A DNA stretch of 36,483 nt from Paracoccaceae bacterium (GCA_024642725.1 JAHEAO010000032.1:1-36483); one strand, 5' to 3'; positions 8,971-18,116 are shown, numbered from the stretch's first letter. Notes: generated by a model from the letters alone, not told the origin. A program made the numbers and translations.

Positions 8971-10182
8971 TCATTCCGCGGCCTTTCGGCTTTGAAACAC
9001 CGCGCCAACCTCTGCCCGGATAATCCGGGAGATCAGTTCACAGTCGGCAATCGAAAAGGTCAGTGGCAGGCGCATGTCGAGAAGCCCGGCCATCACCCTG
9101 TCGGTCTGCGGCATTGGGGCCGACTCGAAATACCGCCAGCTGTCATATTTCGACGTGAAAGCAACGGGTTCGGCCGCGCCGAACCATTTCAGCTCGACGC
9201 CGCGCGCCCGACACCGCGCGACAACCTCCTGCACTCGCCCGGCGTCCCAGCCCGGCAGCAGGAACTGGATCGACGAGCCGACGATGGATTCGGCTTCGGG
9301 CCGGTCGATGGTCTGCAGGCCCGGAGTCCCGCGCAACCCGCCTTCGACGGCGCGGTAGCGCGCGTTCCAGGCCGCCACCTGTTCGGGCAGGCGGCGCAGT
9401 TGCGGGCGCAGGATCGCGGCGCGCAAGTTGTCCATCCGGCCGGAAACATTGGGGGTTTCGTATTTGACCCGCTCGAATACTTCGAGGCCGGGCGCGGCGG
9501 GATGTGCGCTGTAAAGCATGTACGAGCCAGAGAGGATGACCGCGCGGGCCGCCAGATCGGGGTCATCCGTCACCAGAAACCCGCCCTCCCCCGAGTTCAT
9601 GTGCTTGTAGGTCTGGGTCGAATAGCACCCCGCCAGCCCGCTGCGACCAGAGGCGACGCCGTTCCAAGCAGCACCCATCGTATGGGCGCAATCCTCGATC
9701 ACTTTCACCCCCGCGGCATCACAAAGCGCCATCAGCCGGTCCATGTCGCATATATGGCCGCGCATATGCGACAAGAGCAGGACCTTGCCCCCCGAGCTGC
9801 GGATTTTCCTTTCAAGATCAGCGATGTCGATAACAAGCGCCTCGGTCACCTCGACGAGCACCGGCACGGCGCCGATGCTGGCGATGGCCCCCGGGACCGG
9901 GGCCAGAGTGAATGCGTTTGACAGGACCTTGTCCCCCGGCCTGACGCCCGACGCACGAAGCGCTGTTGCCATCGCGTAGCCACCAGAGGCCACGGCAAGG
10001 CAGTATCTAGCGCCGGTAAACTCGGCAAATTCCCGTTCCAGAAGCGCGGTTTCGGCGATTTCGCCCGGGGACACATTGTATCGGTGCAATCGCCCATGGC
10101 GCATCACCGCAACCGCCGCTTCGATTGCGTCTTCGGGGATGGGTTCCTGCTGTGTAAAACTGCCCTTGAAAACTTCGGTCAT
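8971..10182 (-). CDS. DegT/DnrJ/EryC1/StrS-family PLP aminotransferase
   Basis: The 403-residue protein is a fold-type I PLP enzyme of the DegT/DnrJ/EryC1/StrS family, whose members mostly aminate keto-sugars of nucleotide-sugar pathways. Family marks are ALLEREFAEFTGARYCLAV near the N-terminus, LSNAFTLAPVPGAI, VIEDCAHTMGA with the aspartate that contacts the PLP nitrogen, and STQTYKHMNSGEGGF with the PLP lysine. The ATG at 10182 has an AGGGAGAG ribosome site. No sugar-nucleotide or polysaccharide gene is nearby, so the substrate is open. The gene could be co-transcribed with the phosphatase 54 bases upstream. Confidence 0.88.
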   Translation of the reverse strand: MTEVFKGSFTQQEPIPEDAIEAAVAVMRHGRLHRYNVSPGEIAETALLEREFAEFTGARYCLAVASGGYAMATALRASGVRPGDKVLSNAFTLAPVPGAIASIGAVPVLVEVTEALVIDIADLERKIRSSGGKVLLLSHMRGHICDMDRLMALCDAAGVKVIEDCAHTMGAAWNGVASGRSGLAGCYSTQTYKHMNSGEGGFLVTDDPDLAARAVILSGSYMLYSAHPAAPGLEVFERVKYETPNVSGRMDNLRAAILRPQLRRLPEQVAAWNARYRAVEGGLRGTPGLQTIDRPEAESIVGSSIQFLLPGWDAGRVQEVVARCRARGVELKWFGAAEPVAFTSKYDSWRYFESAPMPQTDRVMAGLLDMRLPLTFSIADCELISRIIRAEVGAVFQSRKAAE

Positions 10183-10202
10183 GTGCTCTCCCTGCGACCG
10201 AG

Positions 10203-10229
10203 TTGACGTCCCCCATGGGCGCGCGTCAA
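10203..10229 (-). other. Hairpin between phosphatase and aminotransferase genes
   Basis: TTGACG (10203-10208) and CGTCAA (10224-10229) form six-base inverted arms around a 15-base loop that itself contains CCCATGGG. It lies in the 54-base gap between two same-strand genes. There is no T-run, so it is more likely an RNA structure or protein site than an intrinsic terminator. Confidence 0.35.
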
Positions 10230-10236
10230 TGGCCTT

Positions 10237-10905
10237 TCAGCCGATCAGCCCCGCGACCACCCTGCCAAGATCGTCGTAGTGTTCCAGAAGCGCGTCGGGT
10301 TCCAGCGCCGCGACCCCTTGCCCGTCGGGACCGAACGTCACCAACAACGAGCGGGTTCCCGCCGCCCGCGCGGTTTCGCGGTCTGTCGGGGAGTCCCCGA
10401 CAAGCACCGACTGCCCAATATCGCCGCCCAGCCGGATCACTGCTTCTCTCATCGGCGCAGGATCGGGTTTGCGCACAGTCAGCGTGTCTGCGCCAACCAG
10501 CGCGCCGAAGAGATCGCGCACGCCCAGCGCACAGAGCAGTTGATGCGCCAGCGCTTCCGGCTTGTTGGTGCAGACCCCGACCCGGTAACCGGTACTCAGC
10601 AGGCCCTCAATCGCCTCGGCCGTTCCCGGGTAGAGCGTTGAAAACTGGTCAATATTCTTTGCATAAGCGGACAGGAGCAGCGGGTAACCGGCGTCGATAT
10701 CGGTCTCGGCGAATGGCTTTCCGATCCTTTCGAACCCGGCGCGCAACATGGCGCGGCCACCGCCCATCATCGCGGTGCGTGCGTCCGCGATAGGATCCAG
10801 CAGTTCCCCCAGGCCCAAGGCCCGGAAAGCCGCGTTCGCGGCCGCCACCAGATCCCCCGACGTATCGGCCAGCGTTCCGTCGAGATCGAAAATTACCGTT
10901 TTCAT
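10237..10905 (-). CDS. gph: Phosphoglycolate phosphatase (HAD family)
   Basis: The 222-residue HAD hydrolase is inferred to remove phosphate from 2-phosphoglycolate, a by-product of DNA 3'-end repair and of oxygenation. All HAD motifs are present: the nucleophile motif FDLDGTLADT (residues 6-15), motif II in VCTNKPEALA, the lysine of RKPDPAPM, and GDSPTDRETA with the metal-binding aspartates. The helical cap between residues about 18 and 80 fits the Gph subfamily. The ATG at 10905 follows GGGGAGA. The gene is divergent from glmU across 125 bases. Related HAD phosphatases of other substrates cannot be excluded. Confidence 0.9.
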   Translation of the reverse strand: MKTVIFDLDGTLADTSGDLVAAANAAFRALGLGELLDPIADARTAMMGGGRAMLRAGFERIGKPFAETDIDAGYPLLLSAYAKNIDQFSTLYPGTAEAIEGLLSTGYRVGVCTNKPEALAHQLLCALGVRDLFGALVGADTLTVRKPDPAPMREAVIRLGGDIGQSVLVGDSPTDRETARAAGTRSLLVTFGPDGQGVAALEPDALLEHYDDLGRVVAGLIG

Positions 10906-10972
10906 TCATTCTCCCCTCGCCGCGCGCGCGACATGCCTTGTAATGTAGCGTAAACACTTTTGATACCAGCGA

Positions 10973-10996
10973 CCCTTGCGGGAATGCCGCCAAGGG
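10973..10996 (+). other. Stem-loop in the glmU leader
   Basis: CCCTTGCGG (10973-10981), loop GAATG, and CCGCCAAGGG (10987-10996) can pair over nine base pairs with one bulged C. It lies 35 bases before the glmU ATG, in the gap between divergent gph and glmU. No T-run follows, so it is not an intrinsic terminator. It may be a leader structure of the glmU-glmS transcript. Confidence 0.35.
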
Positions 10997-11030
10997 GTAA
11001 AACGGCGCAACACAGAAGAAAAGAGCAGCA

Positions 11031-12383
11031 ATGTCCATCGCCCTCGTCATACTGGCCGCCGGTCAGGGCACACGGATGAATTCCGACCTGCCGAAAGTCC
11101 TGCACCCGCTTGGTGGTGCGCCCCTGTTCGCCCATGCCTTGGCGACGGGTGCATCGCTGGAACCGGAACGCACGATCCTTGTCACAGGGCACGGCGCCGA
11201 GGCGGTCGCGGGGGCCGCGCGCGCCATTGACCCCGATATCGAGATCGTCGAACAGGCTGAACAACTTGGCACCGCGCATGCGGTTCTGCAGGCGCGCCCC
11301 CTGCTGGAAGGCTTCGAGGGCGATGTGGTCGTGCTGTATGGCGACACGCCTTTCGTGCGGCCCGAGACGCTGCAGGCGATGGCCGAGGCCCGCGCGACGC
11401 ATGATGTCGTCGTGCTGGGCTTCGAGGCAGCGGACCCCGGCCGTTACGGACGGCTGGCAATGTCGGGAAACACGCTGGACAGGATCATCGAGTTCAAGGA
11501 TGCCACGCCTGAAGAACGCCGCATAACCTTCTGTAACAGCGGTATCAAAATGGCCAGCGCAGCCACGATGCTTGCGCTGCTCGACGAGGTCGGCAACGAC
11601 AATGCGGCGGGTGAATACTATCTGACCGATATCGTCGCGCTGGCGCGGGCCAAGGGGCTTTCCGCCACTGCCGTAACCTGTGACGAAGCCGAAACGCTTG
11701 GCATCAACACCCGACCGGAACTGGCTGCGGCCGAGGCCGCGTTTCAGGCCCGCGCCCGGCTTGAAGCGCTGGAGAACGGCACGACCCTGCTGGCGCCCGA
11801 AACCGTATGGTTCGCTCTTGGAACACATCTGGGCCGCGACGTGGTGGTCGAGCCGAATGTTGTTTTCGGACCGGGAGTGACGGTTGAAACCGGCGCGCGC
11901 ATTCGCGCCTTTTCGCATCTGGAAGGCGCCCATGTCGGAGCGGGCGCGATTGTCGGCCCTTATGCCCGGTTGCGTCCGGGCGCCGAAATCTCCAACGACG
12001 CCCATATCGGCAATTTCGTCGAGATCAAGAATGCCGAAATCGGCGAAGGCGCCAAGGTGAACCACCTGTCTTATGTCGGCGACGCCTCGGTGGGCGCGGC
12101 AACCAACATCGGCGCGGGGACGATCACCTGCAATTACGATGGTGTCATGAAGCACCGGACCGAAATCGGCGCGCATGCCTTCATCGGATCGGACACCATG
12201 CTGGTGGCCCCCGTAAAAGTCGGTGACAGGGCCATGACCGCGACCGGAACCGTGGTGACCCGTGACATACCGGAGGGGGCGCTGGCCATCGGGCGGGCCG
12301 AGATGCTGGTCAAACCCGGGCTGGCGCAGAAATTGTTCGATAAGCTCAAGGCGGCCAAGGCCGCCCGGCAGAAGGGCAAGTAA
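11031..12383 (+). CDS. glmU: Bifunctional GlcNAc-1-P uridylyltransferase / GlcN-1-P acetyltransferase
   Basis: GlmU makes UDP-N-acetylglucosamine, the precursor of peptidoglycan and lipid A. The 450-residue protein has both halves. The N-terminal pyrophosphorylase has the nucleotide-binding loop LAAGQGTRMNSDLPKVLHPLGG at residues 7-28 and VVVLYGDTPFV with the metal aspartate. The C-terminal left-handed beta-helix acetyltransferase has many hexapeptide repeats from about residue 250, including NFVEIKNAEIG, HLSYVGDASVG and NIGAGTITCNYDG. The ATG at 11031 follows AAGAG. The stop is two bases before glmS, so the two sugar enzymes form an operon. Confidence 0.97.
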   Translation: MSIALVILAAGQGTRMNSDLPKVLHPLGGAPLFAHALATGASLEPERTILVTGHGAEAVAGAARAIDPDIEIVEQAEQLGTAHAVLQARPLLEGFEGDVVVLYGDTPFVRPETLQAMAEARATHDVVVLGFEAADPGRYGRLAMSGNTLDRIIEFKDATPEERRITFCNSGIKMASAATMLALLDEVGNDNAAGEYYLTDIVALARAKGLSATAVTCDEAETLGINTRPELAAAEAAFQARARLEALENGTTLLAPETVWFALGTHLGRDVVVEPNVVFGPGVTVETGARIRAFSHLEGAHVGAGAIVGPYARLRPGAEISNDAHIGNFVEIKNAEIGEGAKVNHLSYVGDASVGAATNIGAGTITCNYDGVMKHRTEIGAHAFIGSDTMLVAPVKVGDRAMTATGTVVTRDIPEGALAIGRAEMLVKPGLAQKLFDKLKAAKAARQKGK

Positions 12384-12385
12384 AT

Positions 12386-14209
12386 ATGTGCGGTATTGTA
12401 GGGATCCTCGGGCAGCATGAAGCCGCGCCGATCATCGTAGAAGCGCTGAAACGGCTGGAATACCGGGGTTATGACAGCGCTGGCGTGGCAACGATCAACG
12501 ATGGCAATCAGCTTGACCGCCGCCGGGCCCTTGGCAAGCTTGTCAACCTCGCCGACCTTCTGGTTCACGAACCGCTGCAAGGCAAGGCGGGCATTGGCCA
12601 CACGCGATGGGCGACGCATGGCGCGCCCTCGGTCACAAATGCGCATCCCCACCGGGCCGGACCGGTATCGGTTGTCCATAACGGCATCATCGAAAACTTC
12701 CGCGACCTGCGCGCCGATCTCGCCGCAAAGGGTTACGCCTGCGAAACCGAGACCGACACTGAAACCATCGTGCTTCTGGCCAAGAGCTATCTGGATCAAG
12801 GACTTGGGCCCAGAGAGGCTGCAGAACAGACGATCGCCCGCCTCGAAGGTGCATATGCGCTCTGCTTCCTGTTCGATGGCGAGAACGACTTGCTGATCGC
12901 CGCCCGCAAAGGCTCTCCGCTGGCGATAGGTCATGGCGACGGTGAGGTCTTCGTCGGGTCTGACGCACTGGCGCTCGCGCCGATGACCGATCGTATCACC
13001 TATCTCGAGGAAGGTGATTGGGCCGTTCTGACCCGGAGCTCGATCGAGATTCGCGATGCCACGGGCCGCCGCGCCAACCGCCCGGTAAAGACGATCCAGA
13101 TCGACACCGCGAGTATCAGCAAGGACGGCCACAAGCATTTCATGGCCAAGGAGATTGCCGAGCAGCCGACGGTCATGGCCGAGGCGCTTGAACACTACCT
13201 TTCCGAGGATGCGACAGGGATTAACCTGCCGGAAAGTCTTGATTTTTCAAGGTACGAACGGATCACGATGGTGGCATGCGGCACCGCCTACTATGCCTGT
13301 CTGACTGCCAAATACTGGTTCGAACAACTCGCCCGGTTACCGGTCGAGGTGGATGTCGCCAGCGAGTATCGCTACCGCGAACCACCAGTTTCAAAAGGCA
13401 CGATGGCGATGTTCGTCAGCCAGTCCGGAGAGACCGCCGACACTTTGGCGGCCCTTCGCTACGCTCGCGACAAGGCCGATACTGTGCTGTCGGTCGTGAA
13501 TGTCCCCGAAAGCTCCATCGCGCGAGAAAGCGATGTCGCCTTGCCGATCCTTGCGGGGACAGAGATCGGCGTGGCTTCGACCAAGGCCTTCACCAACCAA
13601 CTCACGGTGCTGGCGCTTCTGGCCCTGAAAGCGGCAAGGGACAGGGATCAGATCGACGCCGGGGCGCTGAGCGCAGGTCTGGCGGATCTGCGCACTCTGC
13701 CGGGCCTTCTGAACCTCGCCCTTGGCCAGAGCGAATCCATTGCCCGCATCGCCGCCAAGCTGGCCGAGGCACAGGACGTGCTGTTCCTCGGACGCGGCCA
13801 AATGTACCCCTTGGCGCTTGAAGGCGCGTTGAAACTAAAAGAAATCAGTTACATACATGCCGAAGGTTATGCGAGCGGAGAGCTGAAGCACGGCCCTATC
13901 GCGCTGGTCGACAAAGTCGTTCCGGTGATCGTCATGGCGCCACGCGACGCTCTGTTCGACAAGACCGTGTCGAACATGCAGGAAGTCATGGCCCGCAGCG
14001 GCAAGGTTCTGCTGATCACCGATGCAAAAGGCGCCAGGGAGGCGTCGGACGGTATCTGGGAGCTGATCCAGATGCCGGAGGTCCCGGCGATGTTCGCGCC
14101 CATCCTCTACGCGGTTCCGGCGCAGCTTCTGGCATATCATACCGCCATCGCCAAGGGCACCGATGTCGACCAGCCGCGCAACCTGGCAAAGTCCGTAACG
14201 GTCGAATGA
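12386..14209 (+). CDS. glmS: Glutamine-fructose-6-phosphate aminotransferase (isomerizing)
   Basis: GlmS makes glucosamine-6-phosphate from fructose-6-phosphate and glutamine, the first step of the hexosamine pathway. The 607-residue protein begins MCGIVGILG; Cys2 is the N-terminal glutaminase nucleophile. The Ntn domain also shows GYDSAGVA and HTRWATHG. Two SIS domains follow (from about residues 285 and 460), with VACGTAYYA, SQSGETADT and STKAFTNQ, and the C-terminal end LAKSVTVE carries the lysine of the family active site. The ATG lies two bases after glmU. The glmS stop overlaps the next gene by four bases. I saw no glmS ribozyme, which belongs to Gram-positive bacteria. Confidence 0.98.
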   Translation: MCGIVGILGQHEAAPIIVEALKRLEYRGYDSAGVATINDGNQLDRRRALGKLVNLADLLVHEPLQGKAGIGHTRWATHGAPSVTNAHPHRAGPVSVVHNGIIENFRDLRADLAAKGYACETETDTETIVLLAKSYLDQGLGPREAAEQTIARLEGAYALCFLFDGENDLLIAARKGSPLAIGHGDGEVFVGSDALALAPMTDRITYLEEGDWAVLTRSSIEIRDATGRRANRPVKTIQIDTASISKDGHKHFMAKEIAEQPTVMAEALEHYLSEDATGINLPESLDFSRYERITMVACGTAYYACLTAKYWFEQLARLPVEVDVASEYRYREPPVSKGTMAMFVSQSGETADTLAALRYARDKADTVLSVVNVPESSIARESDVALPILAGTEIGVASTKAFTNQLTVLALLALKAARDRDQIDAGALSAGLADLRTLPGLLNLALGQSESIARIAAKLAEAQDVLFLGRGQMYPLALEGALKLKEISYIHAEGYASGELKHGPIALVDKVVPVIVMAPRDALFDKTVSNMQEVMARSGKVLLITDAKGAREASDGIWELIQMPEVPAMFAPILYAVPAQLLAYHTAIAKGTDVDQPRNLAKSVTVE

Positions 14210-14904
14210 CCGCCGAGGAGGCACTGGCGGACCTGCGCGCCCGGGCGGAACCCGGCCGTGCCACGGCGATGGCCGCCTATCACAAGATCGACCGCCCCTA
14301 TCTGGGGGTTGCCAATCCGCAGACCAACGACCTTGTTGCGAGCTGGCGCAAGCGGCTGAGCGTCGAGGGGCGCGTGGCCCTGTCTGCAGCCCTTTGGGCC
14401 ACCAACATCTTCGAGGCCCGCCTTGCGGCGGCAAAACTGCTGACCCAAGCGCGGATTCGGCCCGACGAGGATGTCTGGCGTCTGATCGCCGGCTGGGTTC
14501 CTGATTTCGACAGCTGGGCGATTGCGGATCATGCCTGCATGGCCGGGATGAAACGGTTGGTCGCCGATCCATCAAGGATTGATGAGGTCGAGGAATGGAC
14601 ACGGTCCGACCATATGTGGACGCGTCGGGCGGCGCTGGTCATCACGCTGCCCTGGACCAAGCAAAACCACCCCAAACCGGCGGATGAGGCGATCCGCGAC
14701 TGCGTGCTTGGCTGGGCGGCGGGCTATGTCGGAGACCCGGATTGGTTCATTCAGAAGGCCGTCGCATGGTGGATCCGGGACTTGTCGAAACATGATGCAA
14801 CCCGCGCCAGGTCATTTCTTGAAACTCACGGTCCGTTGATGAAACCTTTCGCGCGCAAGGAAGCGGCCCGGCATCTGTCCGCCCCGCCCCCTTCATCTGT
14901 TTGA
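14206..14904 (+). CDS. DNA alkylation repair protein, AlkD-like
   Basis: This 232-residue protein belongs to the ALK/AlkD family of HEAT-like DNA glycosylases, which excise positively charged alkylated bases such as N3- or N7-methylpurines. Visible family features are AYHKIDRPYLGVANPQ near the N-terminus, ALWATNIFEARLAAAKLL, and a tryptophan/aspartate-rich core (WVPDFDSWAIADH). PDWFIQKAVAWWIRDLSKHD follows in the C-terminal repeats. The ATG overlaps the glmS TGA as ATGA, so it is translationally coupled to glmS. A functional link with the hexosamine genes is not obvious. Enzymatic activity is inferred from the family only. Confidence 0.88.
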   Translation: MTAEEALADLRARAEPGRATAMAAYHKIDRPYLGVANPQTNDLVASWRKRLSVEGRVALSAALWATNIFEARLAAAKLLTQARIRPDEDVWRLIAGWVPDFDSWAIADHACMAGMKRLVADPSRIDEVEEWTRSDHMWTRRAALVITLPWTKQNHPKPADEAIRDCVLGWAAGYVGDPDWFIQKAVAWWIRDLSKHDATRARSFLETHGPLMKPFARKEAARHLSAPPPSSV

Positions 14905-14922
14905 AAATATCCCCGCCGGAGG
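14905..14922 (+). repeat. 18-bp dispersed repeat, copy 2 (AlkD-acyl-CoA synthetase gap)
   Basis: This is the second exact copy of AAATATCCCCGCCGGAGG. It starts at the last base or just past the AlkD-like stop and is followed by CCATGATTT. A small AT-rich stem (TCTTGA-AAA-TCAAGA, 14933-14947) follows before the convergent acyl-CoA synthetase stop. That stem might act as a weak terminator. Confidence 0.6.
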
Positions 14923-14952
14923 CCATGATTTTTCTTGAAAATCAAGATTTCG

Positions 14953-16542
14953 TCAGCGTCCGCGCAGTTCCCGGCGCATGATCTTGCCGGTCGCGGTCAT
15001 CGGCAGCGCATCGACCCTTTCAATCATCCGGGGGGCGACATGCGGGCTGATCCTGGCGCGCACCCGTGCGATGAGCGCGGCTTCCAGCCCTTCCCACGCC
15101 GCACCCTCGCGCAGCACAACGAAAGCCTTCACGACCTCGGTTCTCACCGGGTCAGGCACGCCGACAACGGCGGCCATGACGACATCGGGATGGGCGGTCA
15201 GGCAGTTCTCGATCTCTGAAGGTCCGATACGGTAACCGGCAGATGTGATCACATCGTCATCGCGCGAGGCATAGGTGAAATAACCTTCGGCATCGCAGGT
15301 CCCGAGGTCGCCGGTCCGCAACCAGCCGTCGCGCAGTTTCCCGGCTGTCGCTTCGGGTTTTTGCCAATATTTCAAGAACATGACCGGATTGGGACCTTTT
15401 ACGCAGATCTCGCCCATCTCACCGGACGCAACCTGCTGTCCGTGTTCGTCCAATATCGCCACGTCGAACCCCGGCAGCGCCTTGCCCATGGATCCCGGCC
15501 GCACTTCCATCAAGCCGTGACAGGACGCCAGAACGAGGTTGCATTCGGTCTGGCCGTAAATCTCGTTGATCGGTGCGCCCAGAGCCGTCAGGCCCCACTC
15601 CAGAAGGTCGGAACCCAGTGATTCCCCGCCCGAGGTGATCGAGCGCACGTCCACCGCTTCCGGCACGCTTGCCTGCTGCATCAGCTTCAGCGCCGTGGGC
15701 GGCAGGAAAAGGTTGCGGATGCGTTCCGTGCCGATCAGGCGAAAGGCCGCGTCGGGATCAAATTTGCGCATCCGATGGCTGATCAGCGGCACGCCGTAGT
15801 AAAGGCAAGGCATCGCCATATCCATCAGACCGCCTATCCAGGCCCAATCTGCCGGCGTCCAGCCGCAATCGCCCGCCTGCCCGAAACCGGGGTGCGTGCA
15901 TTCGATCGACGGCAGATGGCCGATCAGGAATCGGTGGGCGTGCAAGACGCCCTTGGGCGGACCAGTGGTGCCCGAGGTGTAGATCAGCACGGCCGGGTCG
16001 TCTGCCATGGTTTCGACCGGGACAAAGCCGCCCCGCGCTGTTTCGATTTCCGCCCAGAAACGGCACGCGGGCGAAACAGCGTCGCCCACAACATAGACCT
16101 CTGCGAGGTCCGGCAGATCAGGCCAGAGCGCCAGCACCTTTTCGAGGTTTTCGGCATCGGTCACGACGATCTTTGCACCACTGTCCGACAGCCGATAGCG
16201 CAAGGCTTCTTCGCCAAACAGCGTGAAGAGAGGCAGCCCGACCGCGCCCAGCTTCATTGCGGCGAAATGGGTGATCAGCACCTCGGGGCATTGCGCGAGC
16301 AGGACAGCCACCCGGTCCCCCCGGCCAAGCCCGCGCGCCCGAAAGCTGGAGGCCAGCGCATCGGAGGCCGCCTTGACCTGACCATAGCTCCAGTCCGCGC
16401 GACTGCCGGTGCCGTCGATCTGGCGAATCGCAATGCGGTCCGGTTCGGCCCTGGCCCAGCTATCGCAGCAGCGTTCGGCGATATTCAGGCGGTCGGGCAC
16501 CGGCCAGCGGAACGCGGCGCGCATCTCGCGCCAGTCGCACAA
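14953..16542 (-). CDS. AMP-dependent acyl-CoA synthetase
   Basis: The 529-residue enzyme activates a carboxylic acid to its CoA ester through an acyl-adenylate. Family motifs are complete: the ATP loop YTSGTTGPPKG, NEIYGQTECNLV (A5), DGWLRTGDLG with the adenosine-binding aspartate (A7), SRDDDVITSAGYRIGPSEIE (A8) and the catalytic lysine in TATGKIMRREL at the end. The sequence resembles acetyl-/medium-chain-type synthetases, but chain length cannot be read. The reading frame opens right after the lipoprotein stop, in the same frame. TTG at 16542 or ATG at 16524 may be the start; neither has a good ribosome site. Confidence 0.92.
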   Translation of the reverse strand: MCDWREMRAAFRWPVPDRLNIAERCCDSWARAEPDRIAIRQIDGTGSRADWSYGQVKAASDALASSFRARGLGRGDRVAVLLAQCPEVLITHFAAMKLGAVGLPLFTLFGEEALRYRLSDSGAKIVVTDAENLEKVLALWPDLPDLAEVYVVGDAVSPACRFWAEIETARGGFVPVETMADDPAVLIYTSGTTGPPKGVLHAHRFLIGHLPSIECTHPGFGQAGDCGWTPADWAWIGGLMDMAMPCLYYGVPLISHRMRKFDPDAAFRLIGTERIRNLFLPPTALKLMQQASVPEAVDVRSITSGGESLGSDLLEWGLTALGAPINEIYGQTECNLVLASCHGLMEVRPGSMGKALPGFDVAILDEHGQQVASGEMGEICVKGPNPVMFLKYWQKPEATAGKLRDGWLRTGDLGTCDAEGYFTYASRDDDVITSAGYRIGPSEIENCLTAHPDVVMAAVVGVPDPVRTEVVKAFVVLREGAAWEGLEAALIARVRARISPHVAPRMIERVDALPMTATGKIMRRELRGR

Positions 16543-16569
16543 GTCAGAGATGACCCGGCGGTCGATGCG

Positions 16570-17025
16570 CTAACCCTCAAAGACGATAAGTTCCGGCAGG
16601 CCGGTCAGGGGCGCCCCGAGAAGCCGCATCGCGGGCAGCGAAATCCGGCTGCCTCCGGTCGCCGGCCCTTCGATCGGGCGCAAGTCGACGGCCACGCTCT
16701 GGCCGGTCGCCGGGTAGACGACCCTGCCCTTTCCTGGCTTCGTCACCAGTGGAGTTTCCAGCCAGAATCCCGGATCAACGGGATCGCCGAGCGATGTGAC
16801 CGTGCGGCCCAGTTCCCGTTCGCCAGAGGGGGACGGCGCGAGGGCCGCCGCGCGTTCCGCGGTGGTTGTCGTATCGAGATCTTCGGGCAACTGCGCGGCG
16901 GCCGGTGCAACGACTGCAGGCGCAGCGGCTGGCCCTGCGTTGCTATCGGGCACCGGGCGCTTGAGCGCCGGAATGCAGGCCGAAAGAAGGACAAATGCCG
17001 CAAGGAGGGGAAGCGTGAGTTTCAT
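16570..17025 (-). CDS. Small lipoprotein of unknown function
   Basis: This 151-residue protein has a lipoprotein signal peptide, with hydrophobic residues 4-15 and the lipobox LSAC ending at Cys17. A proline/alanine-rich linker follows (residues about 25-50). A small C-terminal domain has [22 protein letters not shown] and the stretch [15 protein letters not shown]. It should be anchored in a membrane on the periplasmic side. I recognise the type as common in roseobacters but know no function. It lies upstream of the acyl-CoA synthetase with the same orientation and 27 bases between, and is divergent from moaA. Confidence 0.85.
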   Translation of the reverse strand: MKLTLPLLAAFVLLSACIPALKRPVPDSNAGPAAAPAVVAPAAAQLPEDLDTTTTAERAAALAPSPSGERELGRTVTSLGDPVDPGFWLETPLVTKPGKGRVVYPATGQSVAVDLRPIEGPATGGSRISLPAMRLLGAPLTGLPELIVFEG

Positions 17026-17108
17026 GCCGCGAATCTAGGGCCAAACCGCGCGCCGTTCAATCACATCCGCCCTTGCAGCGCCTTTGCGACCGGCCTACCT
17101 TTGCCTGC

Positions 17109-18116
17109 ATGACACCGTCTCTGATAGACCCCTTTCAACGCGCCATCACCTACCTGCGCGTTTCGGTCACTGACCGTTGCGATTTTCGCTGTGTCTACTG
17201 CATGTCCGAGAACATGAGCTTTCTGCCGAAGAAAGAGCTTCTGACACTGGAGGAGCTTGACCGGATGTGTTCGACCTTCGTCGGACTGGGTGTGCAGAAG
17301 TTGCGCATCACTGGCGGCGAACCGCTGGTGCGGCGCGATATAATGACCTTTTTCCGGTCTATGTCGCGGCATCTGGAGACCGGCGCGCTGAAAGAGCTGA
17401 CGCTGACCACCAACGGATCGCAGCTGGAACGTTTCGCCAGCGAACTGAAGGCGGCGGGCGTCAACCGCATCAACGTTTCGCTGGACACGCTGGACGACGA
17501 AAAATTCGCCCGTATCACGCGCTGGGGCCGTCTGGCTCAGGTCCTGAAGGGCATTGACGCGGCGCAGTCGGCGGGGTTGCGGGTCAAGATCAATGCGGTT
17601 GCGCTGAAAGGCTTCAACGAGGATGAGCTTTTCACGCTGACCGACTGGTGCGCGTCGCGCGACATGGACCTGACTTGGATCGAAGTGATGCCGATGGGCG
17701 ATCTGGGCAACGAAGACCGGATCGGCCAGTACTGGTCGCTGAAGGATCTGCGCCGCGATCTGGGCCAAAGGTACACCCTTACCGATCTGGCCGAGCGGAC
17801 CGGAGGACCGGCGCGCTATGTGCGGCTGGAAGAAACCGGCCAGAAGATTGGTTTCATCACGCCGCTCACGCATAATTTCTGTGAAAGCTGCAACCGGGTT
17901 CGGCTGACCTGCACCGGTGAGCTTTACATGTGTCTGGGTCAGGAAGACATGGCCGATCTGCGCAAGCCGATGCGCGATTTTCCAAATAATGACGCGCCTT
18001 TGGTCGAAGCCATCCGCGCCGCGATCAGCCTGAAACCCAAGGGGCATGATTTCGATTATTCGCGGCAACGGGCGGATGGCCAAGTGTCACGGCATATGAG
18101 TCATACGGGCGGATAG
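17109..18116 (+). CDS. moaA: GTP 3',8-cyclase (molybdenum cofactor biosynthesis protein A)
   Basis: MoaA is a radical SAM enzyme that makes 3',8-cyclo-GTP, the first step of molybdopterin synthesis. The 335-residue protein has the SAM-cluster motif C24-x3-C28-x2-C31 in [12 protein letters not shown] and the SAM-binding [11 protein letters not shown]. The C-terminal second 4Fe-4S cluster has cysteines in [19 protein letters not shown]. It ends in GG, the double glycine required in MoaA. I chose ATG at 17109; a TTG twelve codons upstream is open but the added residues are not typical. No other moa gene is nearby. Confidence 0.96.
   Translation: MTPSLIDPFQRAITYLRVSVTDRCDFRCVYCMSENMSFLPKKELLTLEELDRMCSTFVGLGVQKLRITGGEPLVRRDIMTFFRSMSRHLETGALKELTLTTNGSQLERFASELKAAGVNRINVSLDTLDDEKFARITRWGRLAQVLKGIDAAQSAGLRVKINAVALKGFNEDELFTLTDWCASRDMDLTWIEVMPMGDLGNEDRIGQYWSLKDLRRDLGQRYTLTDLAERTGGPARYVRLEETGQKIGFITPLTHNFCESCNRVRLTCTGELYMCLGQEDMADLRKPMRDFPNNDAPLVEAIRAAISLKPKGHDFDYSRQRADGQVSRHMSHTGG

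Noticed and set aside
12386-14209. A glmS ribozyme or riboswitch
   Set aside because: glmS starts two bases after glmU; there is no leader that could hold one.
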